Positions 34,243 to 44,244 of a stretch of DNA of 64,000 nucleotides are shown one piece after another (position 1 is the stretch's first letter; each line of letters starts with the position of its first letter). Source of the DNA: an uncultured Microbacterium sp. (GTDB taxonomy: Bacteria > Actinomycetota > Actinomycetes > Actinomycetales > Microbacteriaceae); NCBI RefSeq assembly GCF_947489255.1, contig NZ_CANLCY010000002.1, positions 434,001 through 498,000 on the forward strand, given 5' to 3'. Position numbers and translations under genes: made by a program. A model generated the notes under the pieces. The model was not told where the DNA came from and did not search any database. It saw only the letters and a program-made list of their open reading frames with translations.

Positions 34243-34259
34243 GCCGGCGGTCAGCGGTG

Positions 34260-35993
34260 TCAGATGCCGAGGTCGCCCTCGAACTGCGCCGCCTCGAGGC
34301 GTGCCTTGACGGCACCGAGGAAGCGGGCCGCGTCGGCACCGTCGATGATGCGGTGGTCGTACGACAGAGCCAGGTAGACGTAGGAGCGCACCGAGATGGC
34401 ATCCTTTCCGTCGACCGAGACGACGCCCGGCTTCTTCACCACGGCACCGAGGCCGAGGATCGCGGACTGGGGCAGGAACACGATGGGCGTGTCGAACAGC
34501 GCGCCGCGCGAACCGGTGTTGGTCAGCGTGAACGTGCCGCCCGCGAGCTCGTCGGGCTTCAGCTTGTTGTCGCGCGTGCGAGCGGCCAGGTCGGCGATCT
34601 CACGGGCCAGCTGGGCGATGTTCTTCTCGCCCGCGTCCTTGACGACGGGGGTGAGCAGGCCACGCTCGGTGTCGACCGCGATCGCCACGTTCTCCTGGGC
34701 GGGGTAGACGATCTCGTCGCCCTCGACCGTGGAGTTGATGATCGGGTAGGTCTTGAGCGCCTCGATGGCGGCGATCGCGAAGAAGGGGAGGAACGACAGC
34801 TTGTCGCCCGTCTTCTGCTGGAACTCGCCCTTGAAGCGGTCGCGCAGGGCGGCGACCTTGGTCACGTCGACCTCGACCACGGTGGTGAGCTGAGCCGTCG
34901 CCTGCATCGAGGCGACCGCGCGCTCGGCGATGACCTTGCGCAGACGCGACATTTTCTGGGTCGTTCCGCGCAGCGGGGAGACCTCGACCGGCGCGGCGGG
35001 CGCGGCGGCCGGGGCCGCAGCCGGGGCGGGCGCCGCGGACGCCGACTTCGCGGCTTCGGCTGCCTTGAGCACGTCTTCCTTGCGGATGCGTCCACCGACG
35101 CCGCTGCCCGTGACCGACTTCAGGTCGACGCCCTGCTGCTGTGCGAGGCGACGCACGAGGGGGGTGACGTAGGTGACGTCGTCGTTGGACGAGGCGGCGG
35201 GAGCCGGCGCGGCCGGCTTCTCGGCGGCGGGAGCGGGCTGCTCGGCGGGCTTCTCCTCCGCGGCGGGCGCGGGCTGCTCAGCCGGCTTCTCCTCCGCGGC
35301 GGGAGCGGGCTGCTCAGCCGGCTTCTCCTCGGCGGCGGGCGCCGCGGGGGCCTCCTCCTGCGCGGGAGCGGCGGCACCGCTGCCGATGCGCGCGAGGGCG
35401 GCACCGACGTTGACGGTCTCGTCCTCCTGCACGAGGATCTCCTGCAGCGTGCCGGCGACCGGCGAAGGGATCTCGGTGTCGACCTTGTCGGTGGAGATCT
35501 CGAGCAGCGGCTCGTCGACCGCGACGTCGTCGCCGACGGCCTTGAGCCAGCGGGTGACGGTGCCCTCGGTGACGCTCTCGCCGAGCTCGGGCAGGACCAC
35601 CTCGGTCGAGTCGCCGGAAGAGGCGGGAGCCGACGACGCGGAGGGAGCGGGCTGTTCTGCCGGGGCGGACTCTGCCGGAGCGGCCTGCTCGGCCGGAGCC
35701 GATTCCTGCTCGGCCGGAGCGGCCTGAGGGGCGTCGTCCGTGGACGAGGCACTGGAGCCGTCGCCGATCTTGGCGAGGACGGCGCCGACCTCGACGGTCT
35801 CGTCCTCCTGGACGAGGATCTCTTCGATCACGCCCGAGACGGGGGACGGGATCTCGGTGTCGACCTTGTCGGTCGAGATCTCCAACAGCCCCTCGTCCTC
35901 CTGGACGGTGTCACCGACCTGCTTCAGCCAGCGGGTGACCGTTCCCTCGGTGACGCTCTCGCCGAGAGCGGGGAGGACGACGGATGTGCTCAT
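34260..35993 (-). CDS. sucB: 2-oxoacid dehydrogenase E2, dihydrolipoamide acyltransferase with two lipoyl domains
   Basis: A 577-aa E2 core protein. Two lipoyl domains (about residues 1-76 and 120-195) each carry the lipoyl-lysine motif [15 protein letters not shown] long Pro/Ala/Glu linker with 12-residue repeats ([12 protein letters not shown]) precedes the subunit-binding domain ([16 protein letters not shown]...GRIRKEDVL, about 273-308) and the catalytic domain ending in [16 protein letters not shown] (His/Asp active site). Database names vary (SucB, DlaT); in actinobacteria one E2 often serves AceE, so a role in pyruvate dehydrogenase is likely. It has AAGGAG upstream and precedes nothing of the lip pathway here. 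Confidence 0.93.
   Translation of the reverse strand: MSTSVVLPALGESVTEGTVTRWLKQVGDTVQEDEGLLEISTDKVDTEIPSPVSGVIEEILVQEDETVEVGAVLAKIGDGSSASSTDDAPQAAPAEQESAPAEQAAPAESAPAEQPAPSASSAPASSGDSTEVVLPELGESVTEGTVTRWLKAVGDDVAVDEPLLEISTDKVDTEIPSPVAGTLQEILVQEDETVNVGAALARIGSGAAAPAQEEAPAAPAAEEKPAEQPAPAAEEKPAEQPAPAAEEKPAEQPAPAAEKPAAPAPAASSNDDVTYVTPLVRRLAQQQGVDLKSVTGSGVGGRIRKEDVLKAAEAAKSASAAPAPAAAPAAAPAAPVEVSPLRGTTQKMSRLRKVIAERAVASMQATAQLTTVVEVDVTKVAALRDRFKGEFQQKTGDKLSFLPFFAIAAIEALKTYPIINSTVEGDEIVYPAQENVAIAVDTERGLLTPVVKDAGEKNIAQLAREIADLAARTRDNKLKPDELAGGTFTLTNTGSRGALFDTPIVFLPQSAILGLGAVVKKPGVVSVDGKDAISVRSYVYLALSYDHRIIDGADAARFLGAVKARLEAAQFEGDLGI
35223..35340 (-). repeat. 36-bp in-frame tandem repeat in the E2 linker
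   Basis: About three copies of a 36-bp unit (phase marks GGGCTGCTC at 35235, 35271 and 35307) encode the 12-residue linker repeat [12 protein letters not shown] between the second lipoyl domain and the subunit-binding domain. Confidence 0.8.
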
Positions 35994-36047
35994 GGATATG
36001 TCTCCTTCGTACCGGATGCGGTATCTAGCTTAGTGACCGGTTGTCGG

Positions 36048-37421
36048 TCAGAGTGCGTGCAGCGGCTTGCCCGCGAGCGCCAGGAAGGCCTCGCCGAGCG
36101 CCTCGCTCTGGGTGGGGTGCGCGTGGACGAACGGCGCGATGTCTTCGGGATGCGCTTCCCAACCGACGGCGAGCTGAGCCTCCGAGATCAGCTCTCCCAC
36201 GCGATCGCCCACCAGGTGGGCACCGACGACGGGGCCGTCGACGCGACGCACGATCTTCACGATGCCCGAGGTGCCGATGATCTCGCTGCGACCGTTGCCG
36301 GCCAGGTTGTACTCGTACGCGCGGACGGCCTCGGATCCGTAACGATCCTGAGCCTGGGCCTCGGTGAGTCCGACGGACGCCACCTCGGGATGCGAATAGG
36401 CCACGCGCGGCACGTCGACGTCGGGGACGAGCACGGGCGAGAGTCCCGCGATCTCCTCGGCGACGAAGATCCCCTGCTGGAACCCGCGATGGGCGAGCTG
36501 CAGACCGGGCACGATGTCTCCCACGGCCCACACGTGCGCCGCGGCGGTGCGCAGACGGGAGTCGGTCTGCACGAAACCGCGGTCGAGCACGACCCCGGCC
36601 TCCTCGTACCCGAGACCGGAGGTCACGGGGCCCCGGCCCACGGCCACCAGGACGTAGTCGGCCGCCAGCTCGCTTCCGTCGTCGAGGGTCACCGTGACGC
36701 TGTCGTCGTCCGACGACAGCGAGGTGAATCGCCGACCCAGTTGGAAGGCGATGCCGCGCTTGCGGAAGGCCCGCTCCAGAGCCTTGCTCGACGAGACGTC
36801 CTCGGCGGGCAGCAGATGGGGGAGCGCCTCGACGATCGTGACCTCGACGCCGAACGAGCGCCACACGCTGGCGAACTCCACGCCGATGACGCCGCCGCCG
36901 AGGACGACGACGCGCTCGGGGATGACATCGAGATCGAGGGCCTGCTCGCTCGTCAGCACGCGGCCGCCGATCTCCAGGCCGGGGAGGCTGCGGCTGTACG
37001 AACCCGTCGCGAGGATGACGTCCGTACCGCGGTACACGTCGTCGCCCACGCGGACGGCGGGTCCCGCCTCCAACGAGCCCGCCCCGGCGACGACGCGGAT
37101 GCCGCGCGCCGAGATGAGCCCTTCGAGGCCCTTGAACTTCTTGGCGACGATCCCCTCGCGATACGCGCGCACGCGCGCCGGATCGATCCCCGAGAACGTC
37201 ACATCGACACCGATGTCGGACGCCCCGCGCGCGGCGTCGGCGACCTCGCCGGCGTGCAGGAGCGCCTTCGTCGGAATACACCCCCGGTGCAAGCAGGTGC
37301 CGCCCAGCTTGTCCTTCTCGACGAGGACGATGTCCTTTCCGAGCTCGGCGAGTCGCAGCGCGGCGGCATAACCGCCGCTGCCGCCACCGAGGACGACGAC
37401 GTCCGCGGTGTACTCGGTCAC
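36048..37421 (-). CDS. lpdA: Dihydrolipoyl dehydrogenase
   Basis: A 457-aa FAD flavoprotein (E3) that reoxidises dihydrolipoyl groups with NAD+. FAD-binding VVVLGGGSGGYAAA at residues 8-21, redox-active disulphide in GGTCLHRGCIPTKALLH (CxxxxC), NAD-binding VVVLGGGVIGVEFAS, and C-terminal HAHPTQSE with the catalytic His-Glu. GTG at 37421 overlaps the pepA stop by 4 nt (GTGA), so it is coupled to pepA. Followed 54 bp later by the E2 gene; pepA-lpdA-E2 form one transcription unit. Confidence 0.97.
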   Translation of the reverse strand: MTEYTADVVVLGGGSGGYAAALRLAELGKDIVLVEKDKLGGTCLHRGCIPTKALLHAGEVADAARGASDIGVDVTFSGIDPARVRAYREGIVAKKFKGLEGLISARGIRVVAGAGSLEAGPAVRVGDDVYRGTDVILATGSYSRSLPGLEIGGRVLTSEQALDLDVIPERVVVLGGGVIGVEFASVWRSFGVEVTIVEALPHLLPAEDVSSSKALERAFRKRGIAFQLGRRFTSLSSDDDSVTVTLDDGSELAADYVLVAVGRGPVTSGLGYEEAGVVLDRGFVQTDSRLRTAAAHVWAVGDIVPGLQLAHRGFQQGIFVAEEIAGLSPVLVPDVDVPRVAYSHPEVASVGLTEAQAQDRYGSEAVRAYEYNLAGNGRSEIIGTSGIVKIVRRVDGPVVGAHLVGDRVGELISEAQLAVGWEAHPEDIAPFVHAHPTQSEALGEAFLALAGKPLHAL

Positions 37422-38884
37422 CGCGCGCCGTCCGTCGCGAGCAGCTCCACCAGCGAGCGCACGGTCGCACCGGTCACGCCCTTGTCGGTGTATCCGAACG
37501 GTGCGGACTTGTTCATGCCCACGCCCGCGATGTCGAGGTGCACCCAGGGGATGCGAGCGGCATCGGCGTCGTCGGACACCCGGCCGACGAAGTGGCGCAG
37601 GAAGAGCCCCGCGAACAGCGAACCGCCGGCGGGGTCGCCGATCTTCGCGTTCTGGAGGTCGGCGATGGGGGAGTCGAGGTCGTCGACCATGTGGTCGGGC
37701 AGGGGCAGCTGCCACGCCAGCTCCGCGACGCGGCCCGCGGCCTCCAGGTACGACGCCACCGCCGCGTCGTCTCCCATGACACCGGTGTGGCGGTTGCCGA
37801 GGGCGACGGTGATGGCGCCGGTGAGGGTCGCGACGTCGACGATCAGGTCAGGGTTCTCGCGGCTGGCCGCGGCAAGGCCGTCGGCGAGCACCAGGCGTCC
37901 TTCGGCGTCGGTGTTCAACACCTCGACGGTCGTGCCGTCGAGCGTGCGCAGCACATCGCCGGGGCGGGTGGCCCGGCCCGACGGCATGTTGTCGGCGATG
38001 CAGAGCCAGGCGCTGACCTTGACGGGCAGCGCCATCTCGGCGGCGGCCTTCAGCACGGCCAGCACCGTGGCGGCGCCGCACATGTCGTACTTCATCCCCA
38101 CCATCGATGCCGGCGGCTTGAGCGACAGTCCGCCCGTGTCGAAGGTGATGCCCTTGCCCACCAGGGCGACGTGGCGCTCGGCACCGGCGGGCGCGTACTC
38201 CAGCCGAACCATACGGGGCGGGCGGTCCGACCCCTGGCCGACGCCGAGGATGCCGCCGTAGCCGCCGTCGCGCAGCGCGGCCTCATCGAGCACCTCGACG
38301 TCGACGGGCAGGTCTTTCACGGCCGCGACGGCGGCGTCGGCGAAGTCCGCCGGCCCCAGCCACTCGGCCGGCGTGGTCACCAGGTCCTTCACGAGGGCGA
38401 CGGCTCCGGAGATCGCGGCGACCGCGGCGACGTCGGCCTCGGTCGGAGCCTCGCTCGTCGAGACGCTCACGCGTTCGGCCCGCGCCTTCGCGGACTTCTT
38501 CTTGTAGTCGGCGAAGCGGTAGCCCCCGAGAGCGGCCCCCTCGGCGATCGGACGCCACGGCGCCGCGACCAGCGACTCGACCGCGACGTGCGCGAAGCCG
38601 GTGAGCTGGCGGAGGCCGGCGCCCGCGGCATCCCGGACGGACGCCTCGGTCGCGTCGGAACCGGCACCGACCACGGCGAGGGGCTTGGTCACGCCCGGTA
38701 CGTGCACGCGCTGGAAGGAGCCCGCGGCCCCCGTGAACCCGACCGCGGCCAGTGCCGCGTGCAATCCATCCCAACCGACGGGGTCGGACGCTCCCTCCGC
38801 GGTGGTGGGGACGATCAGCAGGATCGCGTCGGCATCGGATTCGAGGACGGGGGCGTCGGTGTACGCCACAGAGGGGAACGGCAT
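37418..38884 (-). CDS. pepA: Leucyl aminopeptidase (M17)
   Basis: A 488-aa cytosolic metallo-aminopeptidase removing N-terminal residues from peptides. Metal and catalytic motifs of family M17: VGKGITFDTGGLSLKP (Lys and Asp ligands), MKYDMCGAATVL (Asp), and the signature NTDAEGRLVLAD with the catalytic Arg. ATG 38884 lies 7 nt after TAGGAT on the coding strand, giving a leaderless transcript; an ATG 9 nt earlier overlaps the -10 box and is therefore less likely. It is first in the operon with lpdA and the E2 gene, an order conserved in actinobacteria. Confidence 0.96.
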   Translation of the reverse strand: MPFPSVAYTDAPVLESDADAILLIVPTTAEGASDPVGWDGLHAALAAVGFTGAAGSFQRVHVPGVTKPLAVVGAGSDATEASVRDAAGAGLRQLTGFAHVAVESLVAAPWRPIAEGAALGGYRFADYKKKSAKARAERVSVSTSEAPTEADVAAVAAISGAVALVKDLVTTPAEWLGPADFADAAVAAVKDLPVDVEVLDEAALRDGGYGGILGVGQGSDRPPRMVRLEYAPAGAERHVALVGKGITFDTGGLSLKPPASMVGMKYDMCGAATVLAVLKAAAEMALPVKVSAWLCIADNMPSGRATRPGDVLRTLDGTTVEVLNTDAEGRLVLADGLAAASRENPDLIVDVATLTGAITVALGNRHTGVMGDDAAVASYLEAAGRVAELAWQLPLPDHMVDDLDSPIADLQNAKIGDPAGGSLFAGLFLRHFVGRVSDDADAARIPWVHLDIAGVGMNKSAPFGYTDKGVTGATVRSLVELLATDGAR

Positions 38885-38968
38885 GGGATCCATCCTAGGT
38901 TCGTGCGTGTTCGCTAGCAGCGGGACGCACCGCGACCGGGCATCCGGGAGCGCTCGTAGAGTGGATGC

Positions 38969-39895
38969 ATGCCCTCCTCCGCCCCGCTGTACGACCGCGC
39001 CCCCGCGGCGCCGCCCGTGCCGTCGGGCCTGCCGCTCGTGATCGCCCTCACGGGGTTCACCGACGCCGGCGGGGCCGTCACCCGACTGGTCGAGTACTTC
39101 CGCGACGACCTGCAGCCCAACCCCGTCTTCGTCTTCGACAACGACGTGCTGCTCGACTACCGCGCGCGGCGGCCGGTCATCACCTTCGTGGAGGACCACC
39201 TCACCGACTACCGACCGGCGCGGCTCGAGCTGTCGCTCGCCCACGACTCGCTCGGGCACCCGTTCCTGATGCTGGCGGGATACGAGCCCGACTTCCTCTG
39301 GGAGACCTTCGCCGAGACCGTGCTCGAGCTCTCGGCCGGCCTGCAGGTGGCGTCCGTCACCTGGGTGCACGCGATCCCCATGCCCGTCCCGCACACCCGT
39401 CCCATCGGCACGACGGTGAGCGGAACGCGACCCGAGCTCGCCGAGGCCCACTCGGTCTGGCGCCCGCACACGCAGGTCCCCTCGACCGCGGGTCACCTCC
39501 TCGAGTACCGCTTCGCGGAAGCCGGCGCCAAGGTGGCCGGCTTCGCGCTGCTCGTCCCGCACTACCTCGGCGACACCGAGTATCCTGCGGCCGCGCTGGC
39601 CGCTCTCGACAGCCTGACCGTCGCGACGGGGCTGGTGTTCTCCGGAGAGATGCTCCGCGAGGAGAACCGCGAGTTCATCGGCAAGGTCACCGAGCAGGTC
39701 GAGGGCAGCGAGGAGCTCACGCGCATGCTCGAGGGACTCGAGGAGCGCTACGACTCCTACATGGCAGGCTCCACCCACGCGACGCCCATCATCCATACGG
39801 GCGATCTCCCGAGCGCCGACGAGCTCGCCGCCGAGCTGGAGCGCTTCCTCGCCACCCGTCCCGGCGACGACGACCGTCGCGGAAAGCTCGGCTGA
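38969..39895 (+). CDS. PAC2 family protein
   Basis: A 308-aa soluble protein of the PAC2 family, related to proteasome assembly chaperone 2 of eukaryotes. Visible core: LVIALTGFTDAGGAVTRLVEYF near the N-terminus, DYRARRPVITF, a central HAIPMPVPHTRP and a helical C-terminus with an acidic EGSEELTRMLEGLEERYDSYM. Actinobacterial PAC2 proteins are conserved but their role is unsettled. ATG 38969 follows TAGAGT (38957-38962) by 6 nt: leaderless. Divergent from pepA with an 84-bp shared promoter region. Confidence 0.92.
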   Translation: MPSSAPLYDRAPAAPPVPSGLPLVIALTGFTDAGGAVTRLVEYFRDDLQPNPVFVFDNDVLLDYRARRPVITFVEDHLTDYRPARLELSLAHDSLGHPFLMLAGYEPDFLWETFAETVLELSAGLQVASVTWVHAIPMPVPHTRPIGTTVSGTRPELAEAHSVWRPHTQVPSTAGHLLEYRFAEAGAKVAGFALLVPHYLGDTEYPAAALAALDSLTVATGLVFSGEMLREENREFIGKVTEQVEGSEELTRMLEGLEERYDSYMAGSTHATPIIHTGDLPSADELAAELERFLATRPGDDDRRGKLG

Positions 39896-40170
39896 GTCCG
39901 TCCCCGCGGCGGCCGCACGGCGTCGACGATCACGGATGCCGACAGGCGCGGGATCCGGAGGGAATGCGGCGGCGTGGCGGGGCGTTGTCTACGCATAGAT
40001 CCCCGGTCCGCGTCAAGTCCCGGTCTGGGGATGTGAGACAATGAAGAACCTGACCCGTTGTCATCCGGTCCAGGAGTCACGCTCCTCGGCTCGGTACTTG
40101 ACAAGGGTCTTACTAGTGTCCGAGAACGACCGGTGGCCGTGCAACGTACGTTCCCGGTGAAAGGCGAAAC
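39896..40170 (+). promoter_or_regulatory. sigA upstream region
   Basis: 275 bp without a gene. It contains TTGACA at about 40098-40103 and an AT-richer GAGACAAT at about 40035-40042, either of which could belong to sigA promoters, and AAAGGCGAAAC just before the GTG. No hairpin clear enough to call. Confidence 0.35.
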
Positions 40171-41495
<1,325 letters not shown>

Positions 41496-41499
<4 letters not shown>

Positions 41500-42194
41500 G
41501 CGGCGAGGCCAACGCCGGCAAGGCGCTCACCGTCTCCGTCGAGGGCACGTCGTACGCCCGCATCCCGATCCGCACGCGGGTCGTCATGCCGGGCGACGAC
41601 CTCGACGCGTTCATCCTCGAGTACGCGAAGGATGCCGTTCAGCCGGGCGACCTGCTGTTCGTCACCGAGAAGATCGTCGCGATCACTCAGGGCCGATCGT
41701 TCAAGCTCGACACGATCAAGCCCCGCAAGCTCGCTCTCTTCCTGTCGAAGTACGTCACCCGCACGCCGTACGGCATCGGCTTGGGCATGCCCGAGACGAT
41801 GGAGATGGCACTTCGGGAGTGCGGCACCCCGCGCATCCTGCTCGCGGCGGCGATCTCGGCCGTCACCAAGGCGCTCGGCCGCAAGGGCGACTTCTACCGC
41901 ATCGCGGGAGACAAGGCGCGCGCGATCGACGGTCCCACCAAGGGCACCATCCCCCCGTACAACCAGGCGGTGGTGCTCGGACCCGAGCGTCCGCGCGAGG
42001 TGGCTGCACGCCTGAAGTCGCTGCTCGGCGGCGATCTGCAGGTGGCCGTGGTCGACATCAACGACCTCGGCGGCAACATCCTCGGCTCCACGATGGACAA
42101 GGCCGGCGAGAAGCGTCTCGTCGCGATCCTGAAGGACAACCCGCTCGGCCAGGGGCACGAGTCCACTCCGCTGGGCATCGTCCGCCACAGCTGA
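41496..42194 (+). CDS. CofE-like F420-0:gamma-glutamyl ligase family protein
   Basis: A 232-aa protein of the F420-0:gamma-L-glutamyl ligase (CofE) family. The core [37 protein letters not shown] and a later [13 protein letters not shown] (metal-binding acidic/Asn segment) are visible. It is a stand-alone N-terminal-type domain, without the nitroreductase domain of FbiB. ATGA overlap (41496-41499) ties its translation to sigA. F420 synthesis cannot be concluded from this gene alone; homologues occur in organisms without the cofactor. Confidence 0.85.
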
Positions 42195-42205
42195 CATCGC
42201 TGCTC

Positions 42206-42241
42206 GGTAAGGCCCGTCCCGTTCTCGGGGCGGGCCTTACC
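42206..42241 (+). terminator. Terminator of the sigA operon
   Basis: A 15-16-bp stem (GGTAAGGCCCGTCCCG against CGGGGCGGGCCTTACC, one mismatch) 12 nt after the CofE-like gene. Confidence 0.85.
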
Positions 42242-42272
42242 GCTGTGCGGATGCCACGACGTGCGGCACGCC

Positions 42273-42464
42273 CGGACCCTTCGACGAGCCCAGGATCCTC
42301 CCCACCCAGGTGGCTGAGCCTGTCGAAGCCACCGGGCCCTCCGACGAGCCCAGGACCCTCCCCACCCAGGTGGCTGAGCCTGTCGAAGCCTCCGGACCCT
42401 TCGACGAGCTCAGGGTCCTCCCCACCGCCCCGTCGACGCCACCGGCCCCTAGACGAGCCCAGGA
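42273..42464. repeat. REP-like tandem array, 60-bp unit
   Basis: About 3.2 imperfect copies of a unit of exactly 60 bp containing CCCTTCGACGAGCCCAGG and CTGAGCCTGTCGAAG, i.e. opposite halves of a REP-like palindrome, joined by CCTCCCCACCCAGGTGG. The first two full copies match over long stretches (42301 onward and 42361 onward start identically), the third is partial and the fourth degenerate. It lies between two strong terminators, in the gap between convergent operons. Confidence 0.85.
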
Positions 42465-42475
42465 CACTCCCGCAC

Positions 42476-42520
42476 GATGCCGAGAGGCCCGCCCCCCACG
42501 GGAGCGGGCCTCTCGGCATC
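42476..42520 (-). terminator. Terminator of the ATP-grasp gene
   Basis: A perfect 17-bp stem (42476-42492 with 42504-42520) with an 11-nt loop, 6 nt past the stop codon of the minus-strand gene. Confidence 0.88.
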
Positions 42521-42525
42521 CGGGA

Positions 42526-43548
42526 TCAGAACCCGATGGCCGCCTGATAGCGCGGCTTGTGGCCGGTGCGGATGCCGGTCACGCTGGGCTTGTTCTCGTA
42601 GACGCCCGCGCCCCAGTTGCCCTCGACGAGCACGGGGCCGTCGGGGCCCACCACGATGTCCCAGCCGACGTACTGCACCTGCGGGACGACGCGGGCGACC
42701 TGGTCGACGAACGCCTTGACCTTGTCGATCATCGGCAGCTGGAAGTCGGCGATGCGCACGCCCGAGTCGGGGTGCAGCTCGTGCACGTGCCCGTGGGAGT
42801 CGTAGCCGGCGCCGAGGGCGTGGCCGTCCTCGTCGAGCATCGTGTAGAAGCCGCCGAAGGTCATCTGGTCGCTCACGGCACCGCGGCCGAACTTCTGCGC
42901 CATCGCGAGGATGTGCGTCTTCTCGCCGTCGAAGAAGGCGGTGACGCGCGTGGTGTTCACGGTGCCGGGGCAGACCGCGGCGAGGTCGTCGTGCTGGCGG
43001 ATGACCTCCTCGACGAGGATCTCCCCGCGCTCGAGCAGTCCGCGATGGAAGGCGCTCCAGTCCTCGACCTCGGCCGCGTGGTAGCGGTGCACTCCGGTGC
43101 CGGCCTGGCCGACGGGCTCCTTCGTGACGACCGTGCCCAGACGCTCGGTGAACGCGCGCAGCTCGTCGGCGTTGTCGGCATCTACCACCATCCAGTCGCG
43201 GCGGAGGAAGTCGCTGAAGCGGCGGTCGAAGGCCACCTTGTCTTGGAAGATGCCGCGGTAGTCGGGGTGGTCGTACTTCTGCGAGATCTGGTTCGACACC
43301 GGGTGCGTCATGTACGTCGCGCGCTCGGCGGGGGTGAGGATCGCGAAGTCGTAGTCGATGTAGTCCTGGAAGCCGACGTTCTTCACACCGGCCTGGAACA
43401 GCATGTCGGCGACCACGAGAGGCAGCGCCTTGCCGTGCTGGGCCGAGGCCTCCTTGGCTCGCTCGACCACCGAACCGACGTCGATGCGGCGGGCACGTCC
43501 GGCGAGGTAGCGCAGACGGGTGACGGGGGAGAAGCCCTGGGATGGCAT
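42526..43548 (-). CDS. ATP-grasp ligase (sugar-transfer-associated type)
   Basis: A 340-aa ATP-grasp enzyme, closest in pattern to the ATPgrasp_ST group. Visible: a nucleotide-binding segment GTVVTKEPVGQAGTGVHRY, LERGEILVEEVIRQH, VNTTRVTAFFDG, and the metal-binding end YVGWDIVVGPDGPVLVEGNWGAG (Asp, Glu, Asn). Such enzymes join a carboxylate to an amine or alcohol using ATP. The N-terminal 100 residues are helical and may recognise the acceptor. It is divergent from the racemase pair, and the two -10 boxes overlap (TTAGTCTAA, 43581-43589), suggesting shared control. Substrate unknown; a cell-wall or glycan amino acid ligase is the working guess. Confidence 0.82.
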   Translation of the reverse strand: MPSQGFSPVTRLRYLAGRARRIDVGSVVERAKEASAQHGKALPLVVADMLFQAGVKNVGFQDYIDYDFAILTPAERATYMTHPVSNQISQKYDHPDYRGIFQDKVAFDRRFSDFLRRDWMVVDADNADELRAFTERLGTVVTKEPVGQAGTGVHRYHAAEVEDWSAFHRGLLERGEILVEEVIRQHDDLAAVCPGTVNTTRVTAFFDGEKTHILAMAQKFGRGAVSDQMTFGGFYTMLDEDGHALGAGYDSHGHVHELHPDSGVRIADFQLPMIDKVKAFVDQVARVVPQVQYVGWDIVVGPDGPVLVEGNWGAGVYENKPSVTGIRTGHKPRYQAAIGF

Positions 43549-43580
43549 GCACGCTCCGGGGTCGGGGATGACGGACCCCG

Positions 43581-43589
43581 TTAGTCTAA
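43581..43589. promoter_or_regulatory. Overlapping divergent -10 boxes
   Basis: TTAGTCTAA is a near-palindrome giving TAGTCT on the plus strand (6 nt before the racemase GTG at 43594) and TAGACT on the minus strand (about 35 nt before the ATP-grasp ATG). Confidence 0.6.
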
Positions 43590-43593
43590 AGGG

Positions 43594-44244
43594 GTGACCT
43601 CCACGCTCCCTGCCCGCACGCCCGGGGCCGGGGGAGTGTCTCCCGTGGCCCTCGTCTCGGAATCCGCGCTGCGGGAGAACGCCCCCCTCGCCCTCGCCGC
43701 GGGGCTCGGAGGCGGTGCCGACGTCGTGCTCGCCGCCGATGCCTGGGGGCACGGTGCCGCGTGGGTGGCATCCGTGCTGTCGGATCTCGAGATGGATGCC
43801 GCGTCTCTCGACGCCGCCGTCCTCTTCGGCCTGCCCGGGACCCACGCGCGCCCGGTGATGTCGCTGCGCGGTCGAGCCCTGGGCACGAAGCCGCTCCTGC
43901 GGGGAGAGGGCGTCTCGTACGGCTACACCCACCGCGCCCCCCACGACACCGCCGTCGCCCTCGTGACCGGCGGCTACGCCCAGGGTGTCGTCCGCGCGCT
44001 GGGCAACAGCGCGACGGTGGCGATCGACGGCCGCCGCCACCGCATCGTCGGTCGGGTCGCGATGGACGTGAGCGTCGTCGACATCGGCGACGCCGCGATC
44101 GCGCGCGGCGCCGAGGTCGTGTTCTTCGGCGATCCGGCGCAGTCCCACCCCTCCCTGCAGGAATGGACGGATGCCACGGGCCTCACGGCGGCCGAGATCG
44201 TCGCCACCGTGGGGGCGCGTGCCGACCGGAGGGTGAGCCCGTGA
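43594..44244 (+). CDS. Alanine racemase-like protein, truncated: C-terminal domain with catalytic Tyr, PLP lysine lost
   Basis: A 216-aa degenerate alanine racemase. Residues 20-65 still align with the start of the PLP barrel, but the lysine of the canonical VKADAYGHG is Ala47 (VVLAADAWGHG), and most of the barrel is deleted. From residue 100 the C-terminal domain is intact: GEGVSYGYTHRAPHDT, catalytic tyrosine Tyr128 in GYAQG (equivalent of Tyr265 in Geobacillus Alr), and GRVAMDVSVVDIG. Leaderless GTG start, 6 nt after TAGTCT. Overlaps the next racemase-like gene by GTGA. It cannot racemise alone; it probably donates Tyr128 to the active site of the partner. Confidence 0.88.
   Translation: MTSTLPARTPGAGGVSPVALVSESALRENAPLALAAGLGGGADVVLAADAWGHGAAWVASVLSDLEMDAASLDAAVLFGLPGTHARPVMSLRGRALGTKPLLRGEGVSYGYTHRAPHDTAVALVTGGYAQGVVRALGNSATVAIDGRRHRIVGRVAMDVSVVDIGDAAIARGAEVVFFGDPAQSHPSLQEWTDATGLTAAEIVATVGARADRRVSP

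Noticed and set aside
35223..35340. Mobile or regulatory repeat in the E2 gene
   Set aside because: The 36-bp repeat is in frame and encodes a Pro/Ala-rich flexible linker, as expected between E2 domains.
32385..38261. Open plus-strand frame of 1958 codons across seven genes
   Set aside because: It is antisense to well-supported genes (DUF4191, E2, lpdA, pepA). The translation is a Arg/Gly/Asp/Val-rich composition typical of the mirror frame in high-GC DNA, with no domain.
42273..42464. CRISPR array
   Set aside because: Repeats are directly adjacent with no unique spacers, contain internal inverted halves, and no cas gene is nearby; it is a REP-like tandem array.
43594..44244. Simple pseudogene of alanine racemase
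   Set aside because: The frame is intact, the start has a good promoter, the stop overlaps the next gene, and the motifs kept are exactly those the partner lost, so decay alone does not explain it.
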